Part shown: positions 55,618 to 64,000 of the stretch, in pieces
How positions within the stretch are numbered: the first letter of the stretch is position 1
Layout: each line of letters begins with the position of its first letter
Assembly (NCBI GenBank): GCA_025529335.1
Contig: JAMYHX010000001.1
Coordinates: 310,001 to 374,000, forward strand
Source: Rhizopus sp. PT2906
Taxonomy: Eukaryota; Mucoromycota; Mucoromycetes; Mucorales; Rhizopodaceae
DNA: 64,000 nt
Reading direction: 5' to 3'
The notes under the pieces: model-generated
The model's database searches: none
Seen by the model: the letters and a program-made list of their open reading frames with translations, nothing else
What the model was told of the DNA's origin: nothing
Program-made: the position numbers and the translations under genes

Positions 55618-58600
55618 ATGCAGACCCACCTACTGTTGAGAGAGTATCCGAGAGCACTAGCATTGCGACCTACAGTTCTTGAAGAAGCTCCTTCTGGAGT
55701 TCTTGTCTTACAAGCACATGAAGAACAACAAAACAAGGCGATTGCTAAACTGTATAGTCCTAATGAATTTGAAGATTCCGAATGGCGCATATTGAATTCA
55801 CGTCCTGTCTTTGGCTGCTTGGGGCTCATTACGGTTCAGTCAGGTAATTGTATCTTTGTCTTATTATTGACATAATCCTTATTTGGTTTTCAATAGATTG
55901 CTTTGTGGCTATTGTTACAGACTGTGTGTCAGTGGGAAGGATAAGAGCTGGAGAAGAGGTATACAAGATTCAGTCTGTATCATTCTATTCACTATCATCT
56001 GGGAGATATGATGACTTTATGGATTTCTCATACAACAACGGATATGACAGTGATGACTTTGATAACAATGTGCAGCATCCGTGTGCTCAATTACAAAAGC
56101 TACTATCAGTTGGCAATTTCTATTTTACACCTGATTTTGATCTAACAAAGACAGTGCAAGCAAGGTAAGCTACATTTATTTATTTTTTTGAAAAGTGTTC
56201 TTTTGATGATTTGTCTTTTTCTAGAACTTCAGTTGCTTCATCTGGTGTTTATTCTTTTGATCAGCATTTTTTGTGGAACCAATTCATGATTTCTGGCTTG
56301 CTTGAATTTAGATCAAAGCTGGATAGAAAAAAGCAAATGGATCTCGACAGAGGAGGGTTTTTGGTAAGTTATCTACATCAAAACTTAGATTGTTCAGCTG
56401 TACTGATAAACACTAGATATTCGCAATTAGAGGATATGTGGGCGTAGAAACAATAAGAATAGATCATGATCGATATGAGTTATCAGTTATTTCCAAATTA
56501 AGCTGTCAGCGTGCTGGAACCCGATTCAACTCGAGAGGAATAGATGACAATGGTCATGTAGCTAATTTTGTAGAGGTAGAGATGATAACCACGATGATAA
56601 GCATATGAATCTCACTCTTGTTGCATAGACAGAAACAATATTTTACTCTGACAGAATATGTTACTCATACACACAGATTAGAGGAAGCGTACCAGGTACG
56701 AGTTGATAACTCTACTTGCTTACTTTTTGCTGATAGTCTTTGCTATAGTATTTTGGGAACAACAAGGTATGCAGTTAGTACAGCACAAGATACAAATTTC
56801 AAGAGGACCAGGAGCAACACTTCCAGCAGTCAAACGACACTTTGATGAATTAATCAACCGTTATAAGCACGTCTGCAACGTTAATCTTTTATCACAAAAG
56901 GAAGGCACAGCATCTGGAGAAAGTCTACTGAGCACCGCGTTCAACACAGCCATCCACCAGCTCAAAGGTTACGAAGGTAAGGTTCGCATGATCAATTTTG
57001 ATCTTCACGCAGAATGTCGAGGCGGCAACTATGATAATGTGGCATACTTGATGAACGACTTGGAAAGCATTATAGACGAATATGGCTATTTTTTGATGGA
57101 TACAGAGGATAATCAGATCGTGTGTAAGCAAAAAGGCGTCTTTCGTACCAATTGCATGGACTGTCTGGATCGTACAAATCTTGTTCAAAACGAGATTTCG
57201 AAACGATTACTGCTCAATTACTTGTACAGTCGCTTTAGAAACAGTCGATCTTCTCAAATTGACCATCTCATGGCGCGTCATTCACATTTATGGGCAGAGA
57301 ATGGCGATGGGCTCTCCAAGATATACGCAGGCACAGGTGCTCTAAAATCATCCTTTACCAGAACGGGTAAAGTGACGTTTATGAACGTACTCAGTGACGC
57401 AACTCGATCTGTCAACCGATTCTATATCAATAATTTCCAGGATAAGGCCAGGCAGGAAGTTATCGACTTATTACTGGGTAAATTAGCAAATCAAATAATG
57501 ATTGCTATACATGACCCACTCAGCGATTCCGTTACACAGCAACTGACAAAGAGAGTGAAAGAGTATTCAAAGAGTCGAAAGATAACCATATTATGTGGGT
57601 CATATAATTTGAATGGAAGAGCATTTAAAGGAGAATTATTAGATCCATGGCTACTACAACACTTTAAATGTAAGTAAGAACACAAGTCAAGGTGATGCTT
57701 AACTTTTATATATTTTTGTAGCAGGGAACACTGAAGAGCCTGATATCTACGCCATTGGGTTTCAAGAAATAGTCGAATTATCACCTCAGCAAGTGATGGC
57801 GACAGACGCCGAAACAAGGTAGCATCAGATGGGTTACATTTACTAGTTTATAATTCACACAAATGTTTAGAAAAGTGTGGGAAGATCAAATTGAGCGTAC
57901 CTTAAACTCACGGCCAGGAGGGAAATCAAAGTACACATTACTTCGGTCAAATCAATTAGTAGGGGCTGCTCTCGTTATCTTTGCAAAATCAAGTATTGTG
58001 GACGAAATTAGAAATGTAGAAAGTTCGATAAAGAAGGTAAGGCGTAACTAATGGAACTACCACCCTCCTGATGCATTATAGACGGGTATTATGGGAATGG
58101 CAGGAAATAAAGGGGCAGTAGCCATTCGTATGGATTATGGTGATACTAGTTTTTGCTTTGTTGCAGCACATTTTGCTTCAGGTAGGATAAATGTTGAATA
58201 TCCCACAATGATAATAATGTCTCCTTTTTTGGATAGGTCAAGCTAATGTGGAGGATCGCAATAATGACTTTTACACCATTAATGAAGGCTTGCGCTTCTT
58301 GAGAGGAAGAACGATAGATAGTCATGAGTAAGTTGTAAATCGAAAAGGGGTATTAATGACTAATCATGCTATAGCAATATTGTATGGGTTAGTGATCTCA
58401 ATTACAGAGTATCTTTATCCAACTTAGAGGCAAGTCGTCATGTGAGCTCAAAAATAAAAATAAGTGGACTTATTTCTCCTTTAGGCTCGAGAATATATAC
58501 ATCAAGGAAATATCGAAGCGCTACTCCATCATGATCAGGTAATAAAAATAAACAAAGAAGGTCTACATATACTCATGAAGGAAATGATTAGCTTATACGT

Positions 58601-59425
58601 GAAATGAACCAAGGCAATGTCTTTCCAGGATATAAAGAGGGTTTGATCACCTTTTTACCTACTTACAAGTACGATGTTGGCACAGACATCTATGATACCA
58701 GGTATAAATTAAGTATTTATCAAAGGATATAAACCAACGCATTCTTAATAGTGAAAAACAAAGAATACCAGGATGGACAGATCGTATTTTGTATAAAGGA
58801 GGTCAGTTAAGACAACTTCAATACTCTAGAGCAGAACTGTATACCTCAGATCATAGACCAGGTAAAATGTAAACATGGTGGGAATGCTAAAACTAACCAA
58901 CAGGTTTATAGTATTTGCATTATTTGAAGCAGATGTAAGCCAAGTCTATAAATATAGTCTCATTTCTTCTTATCGTTACTATCGTCACTAGGTCATCACA
59001 TTAGATAAAGAAGCCAAGTTCAAGTTACAAAAGGAGATTTACCAGAGTTTGAGTTCGATTGAGGTCCGACAGCATCCACCTGAACTGCCCAAGAGAAAGA
59101 TGACTGCACCTCTGCCTGCTACTAAAGATCCACTTGTAGATGTTCTTATTGACATTTCACTTGACACTCCGTCACAACGCTGTATGCTATTCTTTGTCTC
59201 ATATATTTTGGAATGAACTAACCTTATTTATTAGTGCCACCGCCTAGTACAGACAAAAGGAAATGGTGGGAAGACGGAGAAGGTAATAAGAATAAAGTGA
59301 AAGGAGAAAGATGGCTAATTAATAGCATAGGTCTACCAAAGGCAGACAAGACTCAAGTCAATACTCAAAATCCATTTGAAGAAGACCTGAGTAATAGTCA
59401 TCTAACAGATGGCTCACTGATTTAA
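55618..59425 (+). CDS. Synaptojanin-like phosphoinositide phosphatase (Sac1 plus 5-phosphatase)
   Basis: Dephosphorylates PI(4,5)P2 and related lipids at endocytic sites. Seventeen exons: 55618-55843, 55897-56164, 56225-56363, 56417-56575, 56629-56695, 56737-57669, 57722-57818, 57871-58036, 58082-58181, 58237-58327, 58375-58441, 58485-58538, 58592-58701, 58752-58861, 58912-58934, 58992-59181 and 59235-59425; all in phase; 996 aa. The Sac1 domain (about 50-500) has the CX5R active site NCMDCLDRTN. The 5-phosphatase domain (about 590-890) has SYNLNGR, GFQEIVEL, MAGNKGAVAIR, AAHFASG, WVSDLNYRV (Ser where GDLNYR is usual), PGWTDRILY and SDHRPV. The tail has an NPF motif (NPFEEDL), an EH-domain ligand, and a Pro patch. 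Architecture matches yeast Inp51-53. One retained Arf GEF lies downstream. Confidence 0.95.
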
Positions 59426-59822
59426 CATTAAAAAAAATGGACACATGCTCATTTTACTCTCTTCTCTTTCCTTATCTGAAACGGGGAATTAGTATCCGAA
59501 ATGGACATAAACAGTAATGATCAGCCACTTGTGATATCTTTCATATCTCCCTCTTCTAAATTAAAAATGCCCATTTTGTATAAGATGACAATGTTCATTT
59601 TACGTTCCCTTACAACTGAGATCTTCTTTAGTCGCACTTTCTTTTCGGAGTAAGCTTAATTTTTATTATAAATGCCCTGATTGTCCTGTCACTTTTACGG
59701 TACAGAAAATCTGCTGAAATTCTCCTTTTGAAAATAGTGTACCACAATGAATTTCGCGTGAAGGATCTAAAAGGATATTTGTTACACACTGTATTCATTA
59801 AACTTGTTTTTTTTTTATATAT

Positions 59823-60895
59823 ATGGCTTACGTTAATAGACCCAAACGAAGTCATTCACTTGCTCATCATAGATCCAAGCTACCAACTCCATCTACCCCA
59901 TCACCTCAACCTACCTTAACACGATCCAGTTCACTTTCAACTCGGTCAACGGCATTACCCAAGGTATTTTGTTGTGTACGCATATTTCAAGTAATATACT
60001 AATCGTACATAGTTGACTCGATCCTTGTCATTACCACAGAAGCCAGTGAAACCTAATGTTGTCGTCATCACACCACCTACACGAACATCAAGTCTTCAAA
60101 AAGAATGTTATTTAGAATGGAAATACAGATCAGCATTTGACCAAGTTGACTGGGGCAATCTGTTTTCAGAATTCAATAAGCTATGGCAAGACGACCAAGA
60201 TATATTTGAATTTGAAGATACGGTTAGAGAAGAAGAAGCTAAAAGAATAGCTGAAATGATTTGGAATCAAGATGAAAGTGTAATCAAGAGAAAAGACGTA
60301 GCTAGTTATCTAGGCAAAGAGTAATACGATGATAATTCATATATAAACCATGTGCTGATATAGATTCATAGTGTACCTTCTCATCATAAAGTACTTGTTT
60401 GTTATATGAATTACTTTAATTTTAAAGCAATGAGACTAGATGTTGCGTTTAGAAAGCTATGTAGCAAGTTATTCTTTAAAGCAGAAGCTCAAGAGATTGA
60501 TAGAATACTCAAGGTGTTTGCTTATAAATATTGGACAGAGAACGATGATCCATTGTATATGAATGCAGACACAGTCTATGCGATCACTTACTCTATGATG
60601 TTATTAAACACAGATTTATATGTCATTCAGTCTAATCAACATACAAAAATGACGTGCGAATCATTTTGTAATAACGTTATTTCTACATTAAGCGAGTTTG
60701 CAGATATCCAAGGACGTGAAATGGCACTAAGGCAACATTTAGCAGTAAGTCATAAAGTGATATTCTTCAATTGTATTAATCACCCCCCGATAGGATATTT
60801 ATACTTCAATAAGGCAGCGGGGAATTCTTCAACCAAAGTTATCAAGTAAATCAATACTCAGAAGAATTCATTCATCTTCAAAAAAGCATAGCTAA
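59823..60895 (+). CDS. Short Arf guanine-nucleotide exchange factor: Sec7 domain only
   Basis: Paralogue of the long Sec7-PH gene at 9371-12713. Exons 59823-59963, 60013-60320, 60372-60744 and 60794-60895; 307 aa. A Ser/Pro-rich N-terminus of about 80 residues leads to the Sec7 domain at about 120-275: WNQDESVIKRKDVASYLG, NYFNFKAMRLDVAFRKLCSK, the catalytic-Glu motif AEAQEIDRIL, and YSMMLLNTDLYVIQS. It ends shortly after (DIYTSIRQRGILQPK...), in the same place where the long protein runs on to its PH domain. The phase-0 intron before this tail is at the equivalent position in both genes, while the intron inside the long Sec7 domain is absent here. Sure of family; partial gene or genuine short isoform is open. 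Confidence 0.85.
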
Positions 60896-61421
60896 TAAAA
60901 TTCTCACGACTATTCAACAAAATGAGCATGATTTTTCTTTTTTTAGTAATAGTATCAAGGGATTTGTGTATCACATGCATACGTCAAATAGACAAGCGAA
61001 TAAGATTGAATCCTCTTATCATTACTTTATATGGTCATCAGAAAATATAAAAAGGGAAAGAATGAGATTTACATGACAGAACGTACTCGGCAACAAGCGA
61101 AAAAAAAAGAATATAGAATCAAGATAGCTATCACCATGGAAATCATCAGTAAAAACAGTGTCTGTTTGTTTATTATTCTTATTTCAGTTGCATATTGGCC
61201 TTGGGAAAAATATAATTTATATAATTATCCCACGTGATAAGATCAAGAAATACATACTAGAATACAAATATAAAGAAAACCATCTTATCAGTAAAACTTA
61301 ATTTGGATTGTTACACAATTGCTTTCCGAAGTATATATAAATAATAATATATATTCGTATGTATGCCCTCTCTCTTTCTTTTCTTTCACCTCTTTTAATT
61401 TCTTATATTAACCACCATCGA
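60896..61421. other. Intergenic and CSL leader
   Basis: AT-rich, with a short piece (about 60900-61030) where the short Arf GEF would have needed a PH domain; I see no PH-like residues there. A TATATAAATA stretch and a pyrimidine leader (about 61335-61410) precede the CSL start. Confidence 0.4.
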
Positions 61422-62843
61422 ATGACCCCAATGGAATCATTATTAAGCGCAATTGATAAAGCAGATCCTATTCAGCTTCCGTTGCCTAGGAAACGTAAAG
61501 CAAGTATGTCTATTGACCATATCATTGAGAAAAGGCAATACTCTCCTCCACAGTCACCCAAAAGTTGTCATAAAATCATTTGTTATCATGCATCCGTTGC
61601 TCAGAAGTCATATGGTACAGAGAAACGGTTCTTATGTCCACCACCTATTGTCATGACAACACCAAACCAATCCTCTACCGTCGTTTCTATGTCAATTATC
61701 AATGATCAAAACCAACCAACGTTGGAACAACGTGCTGTATTAGATGATGAAAGCAAAGGATACTTTAAATATTTATTTGTGAATTCAGCGACAAAGCAGA
61801 AGCAATTCAAATTGAAAATCAATTTGCAAGACTTAACGTTTTATTCAAATCCTATCTCAATCATTTCAAAGCCATCAAAAAAGACTGCCAAGATCACAAG
61901 GAATGCCTCAAGCTGTTTATTTAATCACTCCATCATTTCATTGTTTAATAGAATCAATTCTCAAACTGTACGTACAAAATATATGTCATCCGATAATCAT
62001 CAATTATGCGCCAAACACGCTTCATGGTCTCCATTCGAAATCATTGTAACAAGGCAACCACAACAACAACAACAACCATATCCTCATCATCATTCGACCG
62101 CCATCACATTTGGTACAGAAATTATTCTAAAAGATATCCACACTGGCACTACCTCCCCTCCTTTAATCCTTCGTAAGGTCGAAAAAGGCCAAATCGTTCA
62201 TGATGCCACTGGTCTGCTCTCTCAAATGCAAAAGGTCGCTCTTCAATTAGCTAATGCCCCTCACCAATACTTAAACTCCAATGGAAAATCAATGCATCCA
62301 ACTGAAGCAAGCGGTAATGTCTTTATTGACTTTTCAAGTTCAACAATGAATGATCAGCAGCAGGAACTTGTTGATGACTATCTATGCTGGACTATCGTCG
62401 GCATCTCACGGTTTGAATATGAATACCAACATAACACATTTATGCCCATACAGCACCCTCATTCTCCTCCTCCTTCACCGCCAAGAACAATCATTCCTTT
62501 TCCTATCATCAAATCAATAGAATATATACCTTCTACACATAAGCTCAAACTATCCAACCTAGAGCATTCTCTTGATTACTGGCTAGGCAGACATGGTCCA
62601 CTCAAAAAGAGCACATCCACACAAGAAATTGAACTACCTGATGTTCAAGAAGTCATCCTTAATAATCATGATCTACTTGTTGTAAAGTCTGATGGAAAGC
62701 GATACCTAGAACTTCCTCTTTTACTATCAAGGCACGATGGTTTCATCTACCACTCTTCCAAACTGCTGTCCTACGAATTTGTCCTTAACTCTCCTGAATC
62801 AGGCGTATGGTCTTTACTGGACGCTATGTTACACAAAAGATAA
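61422..62843 (+). CDS. CSL (CBF1/RBP-J/Su(H)/LAG-1) family transcription factor
   Basis: DNA-binding factor of the Notch-effector family; fungi have CSL proteins but no Notch. Intronless; 473 aa from the Met of MTPMESLLSAIDKAD, chosen because the upstream in-frame Met at 61359 would add a hydrophobic leader. N-terminal Rel-like domain: KIICYHASVAQKSYGTEKRFLCPPP, KQFKLKINLQDLTFYSNPIS and IISKPSKKTAK, a DNA-contact signature. Beta-trefoil: FNRINSQTVRTKYMSSDNHQL, HASWSPFEIIV and GTEIILKDIHTG, then LILRKVEKG and PTEASGNVFIDFSSS. C-terminal IPT/TIG domain from IIPFPIIKSIEYIPS to YEFVLNSPESG. A Gln run (QPQQQQQP) sits in the trefoil. It is shorter than most fungal CSL proteins, which often have long inserts. 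Confidence 0.9.
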   Translation: MTPMESLLSAIDKADPIQLPLPRKRKASMSIDHIIEKRQYSPPQSPKSCHKIICYHASVAQKSYGTEKRFLCPPPIVMTTPNQSSTVVSMSIINDQNQPTLEQRAVLDDESKGYFKYLFVNSATKQKQFKLKINLQDLTFYSNPISIISKPSKKTAKITRNASSCLFNHSIISLFNRINSQTVRTKYMSSDNHQLCAKHASWSPFEIIVTRQPQQQQQPYPHHHSTAITFGTEIILKDIHTGTTSPPLILRKVEKGQIVHDATGLLSQMQKVALQLANAPHQYLNSNGKSMHPTEASGNVFIDFSSSTMNDQQQELVDDYLCWTIVGISRFEYEYQHNTFMPIQHPHSPPPSPPRTIIPFPIIKSIEYIPSTHKLKLSNLEHSLDYWLGRHGPLKKSTSTQEIELPDVQEVILNNHDLLVVKSDGKRYLELPLLLSRHDGFIYHSSKLLSYEFVLNSPESGVWSLLDAMLHKR

Positions 62844-62973
62844 GCAATCATTTGATCTTATCAAACGTTGTGCGTGGGAAAAAATAAACTATTTATTTTT
62901 CATTCAATCAAATTTTACTTGAGTCATTTTGCTTGACAGCCAATCTTTTTCTTTTTTATATTTATGTGTAGCC

Positions 62974-63896
62974 ATGGCTACCTTTCTTTTCAAGTGGCCT
63001 GACCTAAAAACATTTGTTCTTATTCGTTTAAATGATGATGCTACTTTATCCATTTATCCTTTAAGCTCACGACTAGCCTTTTTGTACTTCCATCACGCTT
63101 CATTACCATGCCAACCATCACCATGTGTCAAAAAGAGAAGATACCAATTTTGGAAGCCAGTTAGCTCACCAACAATTAAGCACGCCAAGGTAACACTGAA
63201 GGAAGTCAGGAAGGGACAGCCTATTGACTGGGTACATCTCAAGCACTGTAAGTTGGGACATTACGATTATTCAAACAATACTGTGGTTGTGTTGGCCAAG
63301 AAACAGTCTATCCACTGGATAGCTCGTTCGCTTAACGAAAAGATTTTCTTTCTCAACCTCTTCAAGTTTAACGCACGATTCAAACACCAGCCGCATATAT
63401 CAAAACCACCCAAACTGTCCGTTGATACCTTTTTGCAGACGTGGCTGAAGCATAGTGAGTCTGATATTCAAGCTACCTTGCGTCAGATTGACGAGATGAA
63501 GTCAAGAATAAAAGCAGTCCATTCGGAGTTGGTAACATGTGAGTCGGCATTAAAGGAGCAACAAGAGCAGTATGGCACGGAGGGTGCAATCGATAGATGG
63601 GATAAAGTGACCCTCATGCACCGCGTCAATGACGTGAATCACTCAGTTGAACGTACACAAGCGCTCTTTGAAGAACATAGAAGGACAATGGCCAATGTAC
63701 AGAAACGGATCTCGTTCTATGGATTCCTTTTCAATAGCGCAAAAAGAAGATATACCCACGTCAAAAACGAACATGGTCCTCTTTTGCTTTATGTAGCAGG
63801 TAAAACATAAATTTATTGCCATGATATAAATACTAACGTTTAACGAATATAGTCCTTGTTGTATTGTTTATCTGTGTTTATCTGTTTATAAATTAG
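62974..63896 (+). CDS. Tail-anchored protein with coiled coil, unknown function
   Basis: Not recognised. Exons 62974-63799 and 63853-63896, phase 1; 289 aa. The final exon gives VLVVLFICVYLFIN and stops at once, so with LLLYVA before it the protein ends in a single hydrophobic segment with almost no tail: a tail-anchored membrane protein. The intron has a perfect TACTAAC branch site (63831-63837). The N-terminal 150 residues look folded (FLFKWPDLKTFVLIRLNDDA, then IHWIARSLNEKIFFLNLF), possibly PH-like. Residues about 160-250 form a coiled coil (LRQIDEMKSRIKAVHSELVT, VNDVNHSVERTQALFEEHRR). The shape suggests a SNARE-adjacent or organelle-tether role, but there is no SNARE motif. The start was set at the Met after the CC of GCCATGG. 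Confidence 0.7.
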
Positions 63897-63931
63897 GGTA
63901 CAGGACCTGCATTGACGAACTCTGTAGTACA

Positions 63932-64000
63932 CTATTCATCCTGCGTGTGATCGATTTCGCCCACTGTTCCATTCTTGTTGTGAAAGTACTCATTACAGGA
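63932..64000 (-). CDS. Possible 3' end of a gene running off the window
   Basis: The minus strand reads EYFHNKNGTVGEIDHTQDE and then TAG. It is open to the window edge and polar, as a C-terminal exon would be. Too short to identify; another frame on the same strand is also open. Confidence 0.2.
   Translation of the reverse strand, partial: SCNEYFHNKNGTVGEIDHTQDE

Noticed and set aside
1..64000. CRISPR arrays, bacterial operons, phage or viral genes
   Set aside because: No repeat-spacer pattern and no such genes; the window is ordinary spliced eukaryotic DNA.

Overview
The window looks like a nuclear contig of an early-diverging fungus, most likely Mucoromycota (Mucorales type). The intergenic DNA is AT-rich, and almost every gene is cut by several introns of about 45-70 bases with GT-AG ends. 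The gene set is fungal: class IV chitin synthase, Skt5/Chs4-like activator, chitin deacetylase, KRI1, Wee1 and a fungal CSL factor. The genus cannot be told from the sequence alone. All exon joins were worked out by hand from splice signals, reading phase and family conservation; each multi-exon model closes in phase except the P450 (one-base frameshift near 2215-2255).

Layout. 1-9.4 kb: P450 (+), chitin deacetylase (-), uroporphyrinogen-III synthase (-), MATA-type HMG-box gene (+). 9.4-15.2 kb: Sec7-PH Arf GEF (-), a small LYR-motif gene (-), KRI1 (+). 15.7-22.6 kb: Skt5/Chs4-like Sel1-repeat protein (+), Rab7 (+), mitochondrial Mn/Fe superoxide dismutase (-), vacuolar alkaline phosphatase (-), APS kinase (+). 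22.6-30.2 kb: an unknown coiled-coil gene 25 bases after APS kinase (+), class IV chitin synthase (-), an SDR epimerase-like gene (+), a DH-domain RhoGEF (-). 32.7-45.4 kb: Rab geranylgeranyltransferase alpha subunit (+), CTP synthase (+), a tryptophan/glycine (WG/GW) protein (-), ribosomal protein S23 (+), two tandem small orphan genes (+), Wee1-like kinase (-). 45.4-50.6 kb is gene-poor with eroded coding remains. 50.6-64 kb: 7-TM receptor-like protein (-), GPI-type cysteine-rich wall protein (+), EI24-like membrane protein (-), synaptojanin-like phosphatase (+), a second, Sec7-only Arf GEF (+), CSL transcription factor (+), tail-anchored coiled-coil protein (+).

How the genes fit together. 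Three chitin/chitosan functions lie within 24 kb: deacetylase, Skt5/Chs4-like activator with a CaaX end, and class IV (Chs3-type) synthase. A membrane-traffic set is spread through the window: two Arf GEFs, Rab7, RabGGTase alpha, synaptojanin and a RhoGEF. Gene packing is very tight in places: convergent stop codons are 3, 6 and 26 bases apart in three pairs, and one divergent pair of start codons is 73 bases apart. Points most worth following are the WG/GW-rich candidate Argonaute-hook protein, the APS kinase/coiled-coil near-fusion, two GC-AG introns, the paralogous Arf GEFs, and the epimerase-like protein without its catalytic tyrosine.
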